Of a stretch of 64,000 bases of DNA, positions 46,906 to 58,689 are shown piece by piece. The DNA is taken from positions 992,001 through 1,056,000 of the forward strand of contig CAWUHX010000069.1 of assembly GCA_963922205.1 (NCBI GenBank), in the 5' to 3' direction. The DNA is from Romanomermis culicivorax. Its lineage: Eukaryota; Nematoda; Enoplea; Mermithida; Mermithidae. A program made the translations under genes and the position numbers. Under the pieces are notes generated by a model, which saw nothing but the letters and a program-made list of their open reading frames with translations, was not told the origin of the DNA and did not search any database. Within the stretch, counting starts at the first letter, position 1; every line of letters starts with the position of its first letter.

Positions 46906-48868
46906 TTGCTTCACTTGCTTTTGGTTGAGTAAATGCGATCAGAGAGCATCAACTTCAGTAAATGTAACAAACCCTAGATTAGCAGGCTAATGCAGTCTTG
47001 GAATCGGCAGTCGAATTTGTGAACAATTCGAGAAAGATCCTGGGAACCCATGAGTTTACATTCCCTAGAAGCTAGTCAGTCTCTTCACACAAATCCGAAC
47101 GTTTTCGCAGCTACAATAAGACAATATGCCGTGTCTCAAATTTATTTCTCACATCATTGCTACAATAAGACACTCCATGTGCCACAAACATATTGTTCTC
47201 TGTTATGATATTTTTCTGTATTCGCCTCACCTGTAAATTTTCTTCTACAACACAACTTCCCCGTGGGAAGCAAAGTTTTGGGGCTAAACCAATGGCTTTG
47301 CTACACCGTCTACGCACATTTATACATACTGGACGTAAACCCTCAAAGTGGACTTCAATTGGTGTACGGAGTGTGTTAAAGAGAGGACGCCCAAGGATTT
47401 TACTAGTATTTATTGATGGAAGGAACTTCTTTGCACACGGAATCTTATTTTAAATTTAGAAAAATTTCACGTTTCAAAAGAAAAACTTCAAAAACGCTTG
47501 TTTTTCAACAAAAGAGCATTAATTTTGGTAAATAATTTCAATTTCCGTTTTTTATAAGCCTCTGAACTGGTAGAAACTGCATAGAGCAGTTAATGCAATG
47601 AAAATTCGGACAATAGAACAATTTTGACGGGGAGCCCGGGAATAAATATTTCTGTGGAAAATCCACATCTGCATCAGACTCCTCCTACATTTGTTACATC
47701 CTCCAAAAGCCGCGCCTCAACCAAGCCCTAGCCTGAGAAATTTAACTTCAATGGTTCGTTAATGGACACAGAGCAGCGTCATTGGTTAGTTTCAACAATT
47801 ATCATTCCACAGAGTAGGTGGAGCATAATATCGAAGCTGAACATGCTCGGTTCTAATTGGTCGGCAGTGTTGATTTTTTCAGCTCGATTTTATTCATTTT
47901 TTTTTCTACAGAGCAGTTGGACCATGATATCGATCATTAAACGTGCTTAATTTTGATTGGTCGACTACGATTTTTGTCATTTTGATTTGAGAAAATCAAA
48001 CTTGATATTCTGTGAAAGAGACGTTACAAGTAGATTTTCAACTGAAAAAATGGAATCAGCACTGTCAATGGAATCGTTTACACAAGCTTTTGACTATGAA
48101 ATTTTTTCAACCAAAAGCTAAGGGCTAGTTGAGTAAGGTCGTGGGTTTATGGCGCTATGAGCCGAAATGGCTGGTACAGGCTTTGTAGAAGATTAAGACA
48201 TTTCTCCAAAGCTCCGATCTTGTGATCTTGTGTTCTCAATTGGCCTATATGTTCAATAAGCGGGAATTTAATATATACTATCTGTATATCAGAATTACTG
48301 ATTATTTTTAGTAAGGAACAATGAAAAAATCGTGGGTGGCATTTATTCTGCATGAGAGAAAAAAGTTCCAAAAATTATTCTTCATATTTTATAGTTGCCG
48401 ATAATAAGTTTTTCCAACTTCTTCTAGATAACAGTTATGACCTTTCAATCTTTCTCCGACTGTCATCTGAAATAATGCTCCAAACGTCGTAGATTTCTCG
48501 GATTTTTGAAATACTTTCGGAGCTCCAAGACCACGAAATAAGTTTTTTTTGTAGAACATGATTAAAAATTTCCAATGTTTGTAACAGTTTTTCTAGACTT
48601 TCTACACTGTGTTGAGCAGCTAAATACTGTAAGGATATGTGATTGGCGGTTTGTTAATGGTATCGTAGGAATGTTTCATTTTTTTGATAACGAAAGCATT
48701 GTCTGTTTTCTTGTGTTTTGTTATTTATGCGCAAGAATCTGTAGTTAAAATCAGTAGAAGGGTTTCCACGGTAAATTCAAAATTATCGGAAAAATAATGT
48801 ACGAGTTTTTTCTACATGCCTCACAGTGATGCGTTGGCACAACTGTCGAAACGTTCATCTTACGTTAA
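46906..48868. other. Gene-free stretch with a duplicated CCAAT-containing segment
   Basis: About 47770-47865 and 47870-47965 are diverged tandem copies (CAGAG-AG-TGGA-CATAATATCGA...ATTGGTCG). The copies, together with a third ATTGGTTAG at 47778, give three CCAAT-type boxes. No gene follows closely, so a promoter role is only a possibility. Confidence 0.4.
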
Positions 48869-48870
48869 TA

Positions 48871-49886
48871 CAGGGTGAGCCAAAAAAAGGCGACCAGTAC
48901 TAACTTCCATATCTTTCAAATGGATGAAGCTTTTTTAATGCGGTTTCCTGCCGTCGATAGGTAAAACATCTGGCATAATAACTGCAATGATTTAGCCTGA
49001 TTGCTCGAATATTGACTGAGTAGAATTGAAAATACTAAACGTCGTTTTTTTTGCAAATAAATTTTGAAAAATTGGCAAAATCGACAAAACAACATGTATT
49101 ACAACAGAAAAGTACAATAGATCCCATCATGAGAACCATCTAACAGCTGGAAACTACAAGAGAGCCGTTTAGTATGTCCTCCTTTCCGTTTCACCTATAA
49201 TTTTAATCGTTTTTCGATCTGGTCAATGACAGAATTGATTTTGCTTTTATTTTGCTTTCATCCTATTTCCAAACAAAACTCTTGATTCTGGCGAAATTTT
49301 GCCTATATTGAAACAAAGAGTTGATAACTTTAAATTACGTGTAATTTACAAATCTGGGTGGATTTTAAAGTATTATTGTGTTTAAACAGCTTTACAAAAC
49401 TTTTTTCCCAATAGGACAACTTTTACTTTGATTTCACAATTTTTGCTTTTTGAAAAATGACCCTTTTTACTAAATTTTTGTTTCTACAGTAACCATGAAC
49501 GCTTAGGAGCATAAAATTTGGGCCTTGTAATAAAGATAAACAGGGCATTCTATAGTTCGTTTTTCTTGAAATGCTTCTAAATAATGAAAATGGAAAGCAA
49601 GTAGTATTTCAGATTATCCCGATTTTCTGATAAACAATATACAATATAGGACTGTAAATTTATCGGCATACTGACATCGCCGTTAACAATTTTTCGAGTG
49701 AAACATTTTATGATAGTAGCTCTCTGCAAACGATTTTGACGACAGTACTGATTTGTGTCACTTTTCGATTTGGAAGCATTTTATAAAAAAACAGACTATA
49801 ATGGCAGCAATCCGCATTAAAAAAGCTTCATACGTTCGAAAGTTATGAAAGTCAGCACCGGTCGTCAATTTTCTTGGCTCACTTTG
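48871..49886. mobile_element. Mariner/Tc1-like non-autonomous element with TA duplication
   Basis: TA lies on both sides (48869-48870, 49887-49888). The left end is CAGGGTGAGCCAAAAAAAGG; the right end, inverted, CAAAGTGAGCCAAGAAAATT. The terminal repeat continues for about 85 bp on each side (ATATCTTTCAAATGGATGAA and its diverged mirror, then AAGCTTTTTTAATGCGG). The GTGAGCCAA core with TA target fits mariner-type elements. No transposase frame seen. Contains a nested MITE. Confidence 0.82.
49550..49803. mobile_element. About 254-bp MITE, copy 4 (nested in mariner-like element)
   Basis: CTATAGTTCGTTTTTCTTGA at the left and TTATAAAAAAACAGACTATA at the right. The interior is highly similar to 11855-12110 (TTTCTGATAAACAATATA, TAACAATTTTTCGAGTG). 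It lies within the 48871-49886 element. Confidence 0.82.
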
Positions 49887-50269
49887 TATAAATGATTCAG
49901 AGAAAAATGGGAAGACTCTCTATCTGATTATGTGATTTAGAGACGTTTCGAAGAATTCAATTTATAAGTATAGCCGAATTCAGAAGCGCAGTCACCGATT
50001 GTCGCTGATTGTTGCTGATTGTCGGCGACTATCGGCGACAAATATCCTAGGACTTTTCACTTCTGAATAGGGCTTAAAGGTAAGCATCAATCAACTTTCT
50101 TGACGCATGGAATGTCATCTCAGGTGAAACACTCATAAGACACCGAGAAATCTTGACATCTTTCCAAAAAGACACTCTATATACCAGCGAAATTCAAAAT
50201 TTTAAATACAGTGTTTTTTACCGAATTTGATCCGTGTTTTTCTGCGATTTGAATACTCACTCATAGCGT

Positions 50270-50600
50270 TCTTCGCGCGACTCGAACTTACAGTATACCC
50301 TCTTTTTACTGTATATCGCCGCAAATTTAAATCTATCCAATCATCTGTCTGACACTTGACTTTCTGATGATGATGATGGCCGCAATTACGTGGTTCCTTT
50401 CTATTCCATCTCTTAAACATCGGCACCAAACAAATTTGATTGGATTGTTTTTGTTGTTGATTGCTAAATTTGCCCTTTTTCTACGACTCCGAGATAGATT
50501 CTCTTTCTCGATGGCGGCGGCACTCGAAAATTTACAGTCTCTCTCTCGGCCTCTTCCGGCCCGCGTCGTGTCTCCTCTTCCTGGACGCGAGGTCTAACGA
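50270..50600 (+). promoter_or_regulatory. Locally GC-rich, promoter-like patch
   Basis: In contrast to the AT-rich surroundings, 50500-50600 is rich in CG dinucleotides (CGATGGCGGCGGCACTCG, TCTTCCGGCCCGCGTCGTG) with pyrimidine runs (TCTCTCTCTCGG). An ATG in a good context at 50511 opens only 28 codons (MAAALENLQSL...). It may be a transcription start with an ATGGCGGC (YY1-type) element, possibly for a 5' exon of the 58.7-kb gene. Inference only. Confidence 0.35.
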
Positions 50601-50869
50601 ACTAAAATGGTTATTATTGTGCTACTAATACAACAATGTGACTACTATACAAAAGGAGAGGAGCATATCCTACAAGAGGAAGAGCTTCGGAGGAAGAAAA
50701 TTTCGCTTTTTTTCGCCGATGCTCAATTTTTAGTCTTGCTTCTTCACTTTCGACTACAATGTGTATATGTGTATGATGGGGTTTCGACGGATAATAAAAT
50801 TTGTACATTGTACATACTAATTAGATTTCCAGGATTCGTTAATGAGTTGTCGATATAATAGCTGCTTTG

Positions 50870-51545
50870 GGGGTGAAAGTGTGTATTTACGAGTCGGCGT
50901 CGCATGGTCTCGAGGGAAAAGTTTTTTCTATTCTTCTTCTACACGGTCAATTTAACTAAAATTGAATGTTCAAACTTTTGTTCTTGACATCTTCAAATCC
51001 GTTGATTGATATCAAACGAAGAATTGTGCCTTTTTCACTTAAAATGCGTGTACGTATACAAATTGAGGTATACTTTTAAAGTTGATCTCGGACTTCGAGC
51101 TAAACCGTTCAATTCGAGTAAAAGAAAACATTACTGTTTTCAAGTAAAATTTGCGACCTTCTAAACGTTTTTTAGGTCATATCTTTGCACCTTTGAAACT
51201 TGTGCTTCGGATCTAAAACAAATATATCTTCTTCGACCACTCTTCTCCTCATCCTTCTATTAACGTAAGAAATGCGTGGACAATCCCAATTGTACAAAAA
51301 CGAGAAAGCAGCGCAGCAAAACCACGAAAACTGATTTCTCGAAGGATTGGTTCGAAAACGTGGGTAGACCATAGAATAATGCAAAGTTTCACTTCAAAAA
51401 GCTTATACTCACTTCAGTCTGACGTGTGAGTCACTTTTTGAAATGATCTGCTTCTGATTTCTGAATCTTGACTCATACCAGCAGATCTCCTCTCATTCCT
51501 GTGCATTCAAATGTTTAGTTCAGCGGGTGCGCCAACGGAAAAGTT
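50870..51545. other. Gene-free stretch
   Basis: No recognisable gene. Short frames on both strands without known domains. Confidence 0.35.
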
Positions 51546-51559
51546 CGATTCAATAACCC

Positions 51560-51795
51560 TAACATATGTTATAACATGACATATGTTATGACATACGATA
51601 TGTTATTACATGGGATACGTTATAACATGGGGAATGTTATAACATGTATATCCTTTAATGTGGTATATGTTATGATGTGGGACATGTTATAACATCCTGC
51701 ACGTTAAAACATGCGATATGTTACTGCATATCCCACGTTATAGCATGTCCTATGCTATCACATATCCCATGTTATAGAACATCCCATGTTATACC
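51560..51795. repeat. Palindromic tandem repeat (ACATATGTTATAACAT type)
   Basis: Around a dozen degenerate copies of a 15-17-bp word near ACATRYGTTATAACATG lie head to tail; the word is itself close to palindromic (GTTATAAC). Both orientations are therefore readable. No coding potential. Confidence 0.85.
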
Positions 51796-51799
51796 AAAG

Positions 51800-54700
51800 T
51801 CAAAAATTTAAATTTTTCGGCGCTCGGCACTATAATTACATATTTTTATTATTCTTTAGACAAAACTTGCCATTTTGGAACCGTTTTCCAGACTTTCGTG
51901 GAGAAAAAGTTGAGTTTTTTCCTCAGTGACTCCCCATAAAAGCGCGGGCAATCAATGGCACCAGCCATAAATAGACTGGTTTACCCCGCAGACCTCAAAC
52001 CACCGTTTTATGTATGATCTCTAGCCCATTTAACTTAAAATGATGGACGAAACGAAAACCAAAATATGATTCAATTCGATACTAAATTTTCATTTGGTGG
52101 ACAACTTTATACCGTAAAAATACGCTGAATTTCTTCCTGAGAATCGAATGGACAAAATCATTGAAAAAAGCATCATGCTTATGCTCTGTCGATTTGGACA
52201 GAACTGGGTCGATACCCGAGTGCTACTCGAGAAACTTGACAACTTGACCTGGTTACTATTATTAATTATTATTAACCAATTGTTCTTTTTGCCGAAAAAA
52301 TTCTTTCATTGACTACAGTAATAAGCTCCTTGGCTTTTTTCTGTGTTGAATCAAGTTTTCATGGATCACTGCATCGGTTATTTCAAAATGAATGGAGTAT
52401 AGTAATGCTATTTCCGATACTGCACACCATATCTACTTTCCAAAAGTTTTGATCTGCTTCTCTCGGTCCGGTGAACAAAATTTAACCTATAACGAAGTCT
52501 TCGAATGATGTAAATCTTATTTTTTCGTTCAGTTGATGAAAGTCTCTTCTCTTATTTTTCCAAATGAGACAGAATGCAAAAAGTCGGTGAAAGACAATCT
52601 ACAAAAAAATATTGTGGGGCCAGTTGTTCAGTCCCGTAAAAGTCCGGTAATTCAACCAATAAGTTTGCTAGTGAACTTCCGACAAACGTTCATTTACTTT
52701 ATGTTTCTTAATTTGAAATTTGCTAGAACGTTAGTGCTATTATATTGAGTGTGTATTTGATAATTTAAATCTTACCATTTGTTTCAGATGCAGTTCTAAT
52801 TATTAGCTATACTGTTCACCATTCTGACGAATATGAAAACTCCTGTTACCAACAGGCATCGGTTCCCGTCAAATTTCTTTGATCAGTTCATCAAAAATGG
52901 AAATAATGATCTTATGCACTGTTTTTTTACATGGATCTTTTTGCCCTTTAGTGGAAAAGGTCAAAATGGTCTTAGCAATTTTCTCCAAGTCATCTTTCCC
53001 ACTCAAAAATGTCGACAGAGCTTTATCCATGCTTCTTGGAGTTTGAACATTTTAATATTACCATAGCGAAGCAAAGATGAAGAGAAATCAACCTTTTTTG
53101 ATTTCTAGTTTAGATAATGGTAACAATAAATCAAACGATTCTTCAATTTTTCTGATTTTGAAATGATCTAAGGCATAAATAAGCAAACGTCGAAAAAGAT
53201 TTCGCTCAAAATGCAAACAACTTATCTTGGATTCGAATATCATTAGCTCCGACGCGAAGGCTCAGATTTTGATATTCATGAACGTTAGAACTAGAATCTC
53301 GTGATATTTTAATCGTTTTTCAAACGCAAAAAGCTTACGTTCCGAAAATTCAAAATTTTTAAAGAATGCAGTTCTGCGAATTAATATCACTTTTCACACT
53401 ATAGAACATATTATTACAGATTTATGAAAAAGAATCAGTTCTGGGAAAATTGATTGTGTGATGTATTTCTATTTAGTAACATTAATTCGATTTAATTTGG
53501 GCTCATATTTTTTCCATTACCATAATTTTTTCGTCATTATACACGTTAAAAAACGGGTTTTTACGGGCCGCGTCGGACGTTTCTGGCTCAGCTCGGGGTT
53601 GAGCCGAGAGAGTGACTCGGGCAGGTCGGGCTGCGTTGCAGGTCTCTATCGCAGACCAGATAAGTCAACTTGAGAAAAAAGGTGTCCACGTGCACGGCAG
53701 GTTTTTTTATCAACAAAAACATTTCTCTACGTTCCGAGTATCATTTTAAAATAAATGGACTACAGTATCATTGTTTCCATGTAGCAAATCTATGGTTTCT
53801 GGAATTGGAATTACATGCACATAACTTCACATTTAATTATGCTTCCCACTGATCTTCGATTTTTCGTTTTCAAATTGCAATCACTGAACATTTAAATTTT
53901 TCACCGTAATCTAATGCCTGAACATCTATCCTGCTTACTGTAATGATACTTTTCAATGGATAGTTCTCTGGACGGCTTACTTATACCTTTGAGTTAGAGT
54001 TTCACATTGGTCTTTGACCTCAGATTCATCCGATTGCGCTCGTAAACATGCCGAAATAATCAAATATCCATCGTTCAAGTGGTTTATCCGATAATGGGCT
54101 TATTTTCCGTACATACACGAAAATTACCATTTAATGTTTTTCAGTTCATACCAGCTTCATTTTTTTGATTGTTAGGCGCCTCAGATTTAGGAAAATTGCT
54201 TTACAGGTTGGCCGTCGAAAATTGGTTTCTGTAATTACGTTTGCAGAAATTAGAGCCCCACGCGGAATGTCATTATTTTTCTTTCTTTGAACAGCAGCGG
54301 ATTTAAAAGGGAAACCATTTTTCAATCACAGTAAAGGTCTTTAATTCCATTTTACAGTTTTGCCATTTTGTCAATTGGCTGTATTTCTTTTGTACGATAT
54401 AACTCGTTTTATGACGAAATTGAGTTTTCGAGATCGTTACGGCTCGTTTTTCGACTCGTTAGACATTTTTAGTCGTCAAATGTTCGTTTCGAATGTGCAC
54501 TTTGGGTACAGTGGAAGTTGAATGCCACTGATTACAGTCTTACACTTCATGCGCAAAATTTTCGTGATAAAGGCAGTGTGTAAACGAATTCGACGAATTT
54601 ATAATTTTCTTCATTTTTCAATTTGTAGGTATCTTATAAAAAGAGCTATCATTTGTCAATATTATAAGTTGACCGAACAAATTCCGGCGTCTTGCTGACG

Positions 54701-55400
54701 TCAGACCTTTCACCTAATTTGCTGAGATTTCTTTATATTTCTACAGTAAGAATATTTTTCGTGATATTTATATGACGAACGATCTAGTTTGGCGGAAAAT
54801 TGCCACTTTTTCTTCTGTATATCACTTTTTTTCTGTTTTCCGTTCTCCAACCACGCATTTCGTCGATGTTTTTCTCTCGTTCTCCTGCTTTGCTAAATTA
54901 CACCATCATTTTCCATTTTGTTGCTAATTTGCTAGGTAATTTATTCGCTTTAACGACGAGCTTTTTCATTCGCTCCTAATTAAAAATGTGACTTTTTTCT
55001 AGTTGCCTCATAATTGCTAGTCGTTGAGCAAAAGCTTTATGCATTTTCGACGTTCATTTTCATTATAGAGCGATCTTTCTTAGCAACCTCGCCTGATTTC
55101 TCCTCTAAGATTGCTAATCGTTTTAGCTTCCTTGCCCAAAAGGTACGATATAGAAGCCGCAAGGTAATCTTCAATGCCTGATCAAAAAATTCTGCTCAAT
55201 TATATTATCGAGGAATTTTTTTGGAGAATTTTTCGAAACTTGTTTAGCCGGATTAATCTATATTCTCTGGCTTATAACACAATATGTTGGAAAAACTGGA
55301 ACCGATATAGAGAATTTTGCGATACGAGTTGGAATTTTAATAGTCATCTGGCCAGGTTGAGGTTTTAGCAGTAACAAATGCTGTCTGTTTCTGGCATCTA
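51800..55400. other. Gene-free region upstream of the 58.7-kb gene
   Basis: No recognisable protein. About 53560-53670 is a GC-richer pocket (GGGCCGCGTCGGACG, GCTCGGGGTTGAGCCGAG) of unknown nature. About 54540-54660 contains a weak partial match to the about 255-bp MITE family (AATTTGTAGGTATCTTATAA). It could contain regulatory DNA. Confidence 0.35.
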
Positions 55401-55403
55401 TAA

Positions 55404-55641
55404 AGGGTCATTTATACTTGCCTTTTCCGATGGAACGGAACGGAATGCAAGCGACACAACGTTACCACACGAAAAGGAAATATTCGTTCCGTTCGGTTCG
55501 GTTGGAGGTAACTGTCGGTCGTTTTCCACAAAACTGCAGTTATCCTTTCCGACCGAAAGTGAATTTTCAGACTGAACGTTTCAAGCTGGTCGCGATAGGT
55601 ACCGCTCCGTCCCATCGAAAAGGGTAAGTATAAATGACCCT
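55404..55641. mobile_element. PIF/Harbinger-like MITE, copy B
   Basis: Inverted ends AGGGTCATTTATACTT (left) and AAGTATAAATGACCCT (right), flanked by TAA at 55401-55403 and 55642-55644. Reverse-complement relative of 14453-14668, with better preserved ends. Open frames through it on both strands are by-products of its GC-richer inverted structure. Confidence 0.83.
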
Positions 55642-55644
55642 TAA

Positions 55645-57405
55645 CAATGCACTTTTCAGAAAATGGTAGAATGTGGTGCTTGTTTATTTATGGTTGTTTT
55701 CGCGGGAGTCATGCTACTCTGGGTATAGTCATGCGGGTCATCATAGGTTTTAGTCATACGAGCCATCATAGGTTTTGGGCATAGCAGTATAAATCTTGAC
55801 ATTTTTCTGGGTTTCAACTGTAGTAAATGATTTACTATGACTTTTTTTAAATCAGTATGACAATTTTGAAATGAGAATGTAACGTGCTTTTTCTCGAGCA
55901 TCTGAAATTTCTCAATAATCCGACGATTTTCAGTTCATAGTGTTTTGATATTACGGCCTTCCTCGAAACTTTTATTGTGACTCATCTTTGACTATGCTGT
56001 GTTCAGTATTGCTGCAACTAATCTAACTGAAAGTTTTTTTAAAACTGCCAATTTATGAACACCAAACATATAGAAGAAATCACTACTATTAATTTTATAA
56101 ATAATACCTGCCAACATCATGTACTCTATTACCATATTTTTGACTCAACTCTGACATCAGCAGGATTGTATAGGCAGAACGTGAATTGGCAACTCGAGAC
56201 ATCATTCTTGAAGATGAAAAGCTGATAGTTTGCCCCAACATGAAATTAAGGAAAACGTAGGATGCCAGGAATTCGTATTGAGGCTTGAAAGTGGAGTCTG
56301 CAATTTCGCAATCACCTTCTACACTAACATGATTAAATGCGTATCAGTGTACTTATTAGAAACAAATGACTAGCCTGTCTTTGAAATTGGTCGTCTAGTC
56401 GTATTTCGTTCACAGAATATTCACATTTTTGGGAAAAGCAAAGTTTACTTACAGTTTGCCAGCCACGATTCGCTGCTCGTGTTATTGACTTCCTATACTG
56501 TTCTTCATTTCCTGAAATCTGACAGTAATTAAGGCTAATTAGTCATCGCATTCATCGCTTCCCCGCAATTTTGAACGGCCATTTACTAAACTATATAATT
56601 ACCAACGCATTTGTCAAACTTTTTTCATCAATTCGATTCGCCCCATCCCCTTTAGAAAGATGTTTTTCCGTGTTTTTACGCTCTCCTCTAAAATCATTAG
56701 TTTTTTTATTAGCCTAGTGTTCGACCTATTCTCCGATTGTGTTCTCTCAAAACACGTACTGAAAGTTGTTTTTTCAACGACTAAACGAGACTTTCACTCA
56801 TCCAAATTTTAAAAGCTAAAGAAAACATTGAAAAGTTTTTAAGAGAAAAAACGGCCGTAATTTCCAAGTGTATATTATTATTTTTTGTTAAAACGGACTT
56901 TTTTTCTCCGTTTTCGTTTCTCAAGAGTTCAGCGCCTACGCTAGTTTGCATTATTTTATATTAGAAAATGAAAAAAGCTGTTTTTCATTTTTTCCTTCAT
57001 CCTGTAGCCAGACAAAAATTCTAGTTCTACAATTTATTATATTGTGTAAGTTATTGTTCATTTCATTGTTTTTTATTATTGCATGATGCGATTTTCAGGT
57101 AACCATTAAGTGAAATACAAAGTTAGAAGGGAAAGGTGTTAAATATTGACGGTTGTATTACTGTAGCACCAGCAATGGATAAGATGAAAGGTAAGATTCA
57201 ATTTTTCTTGTCGCTGATATAAGTTATTGGAATTCGCCGTCTGATATTTCCGCTTTATTAATTCTGCCTGAGAAAAACATTTTACCGGATATCTTTTATC
57301 GAACGACACTGCATAATTTACCAAATAACAAATCGATTATAGTCCATTCATTTTGAAATAATCGATGCAGCGGGCGGAGTTTCGGCAAACGCAGCCTTAC
57401 TAGAG
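55645..57405. other. Gene-free stretch
   Basis: A GTCATNCGNGNCATCATAGGTTTT-like duplicated word lies at 55727-55775. No gene recognised. Confidence 0.35.
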
Positions 57406-57409
57406 ATCA

Positions 57410-57740
57410 GGGGCCGGTTTCTGCAGCTTAAGCTGTAGTCTAACTGCAGCTTAAGCTGTAGTCTAACTCTATAGAGCTGCAGCTTAAGCTGTAGTCTAAC
57501 TCTATATGTTATACCATTGCCGTTAAGGGGAGCTCGGCTGCAGCTTAACTCATGCACACAAAACATATCGAGAAAGTTACGCCGTAGCTGAGCTGTAGCT
57601 TAACTTTCCCAATATGATTAGAGTGTATGTGTTAAGCTACAGCTGAACTGCGCCTCAACGGCAATGGTATAACATATGGAGTTAAGCTACGGCCTAACTC
57701 CAGCTTATCTGGAGCTCAAGTCTCTGATGAAACCGGCACC
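57410..57740. mobile_element. Foldback MITE with GGGGCCGGTTTC ends
   Basis: Ends GGGGCCGGTTTCTGCAG and, inverted, GGTGCCGGTTTCATCAG. Between them are repeated TGCAGCTTAAGCTGTAGTC units on the left that face GTTAAGCTACAGCTGAACT units on the right. A central mirrored pair (ATATGTTATACCATTGCCGT / CGGCAATGGTATAACATATG) makes a long foldback. The target duplication is not clear. Confidence 0.78.
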
Positions 57741-58689
57741 AGGAAATCAATGTCGATATTGAAAAGAGAAATCATCAGGAACCCTGTATCATAAAGGAAA
57801 AAAATTTATTGATTAGGTTAACTAGCCTTACATAAATTTGAATAAAAGTCTGGCTGCGACCTCGATGCGTTGATCATTTCAAAATCAATGGAGTATAGAA
57901 ACGTCAACCATCTGGCGCAAAAAATAAGTGCTTAAATTACTAAAACCGTAGTTTCTACCCACAACAGGATCAATGATTCCGGACGAAAATTGCTATCATT
58001 TTGAGAGTCAACAGTTGATTAAAGTTGGGTTTTCATAATCTGATCGAATAAAAGTAGGTTTTTGACTCAAAAAATGTATATCCCATATCGTATCGTTTGG
58101 CAGACAGATTCAATTGTTCTTTTGAATTGAATCACAGTTTCGCTGTAATTCGATTATATTCTCTATGGCAGAATAACAAGTAACTTGAAAAAACGTAGTT
58201 TTTTATTTCACGAATAAATCTATGTTATAGCAAATTTAGTTTTCATTTTTTTCGCTGAGAAGCAAATTAATTTTTTTCACCGCTCCTTCCAAGATCGATC
58301 ATTTTTTAGATTTCCAGGCATTGTTGTTCATTGTCCCTTTTAGTTAGTACAGATTCGATGCAAAACTTTCAGAAGATGCAGCAAGAAAATTAGTTCAATT
58401 TTCTCCATTAGTTAATTGAGGAAAACTTCTGAAGTTTTCTTCCTTGACTGAGCGTGTCCATTGATGAAAATTTTGGATATTTCTTCAGTAAGCTGCCTCG
58501 AATACTGACAATTATATGCACTTAATCAACCGATATTAGTAAAAATACCATAACATTCATATAGGATGATACTGTAGCCGTATGCCAGCTAGAGATTCAA
58601 TTAAAATTCTATGTGTATGAGACCAAATTCATGCTTCCTTGTTAACACGCGGTATCATATAACCATTCTACTTAATCAACCCAATAATC
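57741..58689. other. 5' flank of the 58.7-kb gene
   Basis: No element recognised. An in-frame TAA at 58660-58662 precedes the ATG at 58690, which supports that start if no splice acceptor intervenes. Confidence 0.4.

Noticed and set aside
50367..50597. Open frame of 76 codons containing MAAALENLQSLSRPLP
   Set aside because: No conserved domain and no splice donor that makes a convincing exon. Kept only as a possible promoter/5' UTR patch.
55412..55627. Overlapping open frames of 65-69 codons on both strands
   Set aside because: They lie wholly within a Harbinger-like MITE with inverted ends and TAA flanks, and have no domain similarity that I can see.
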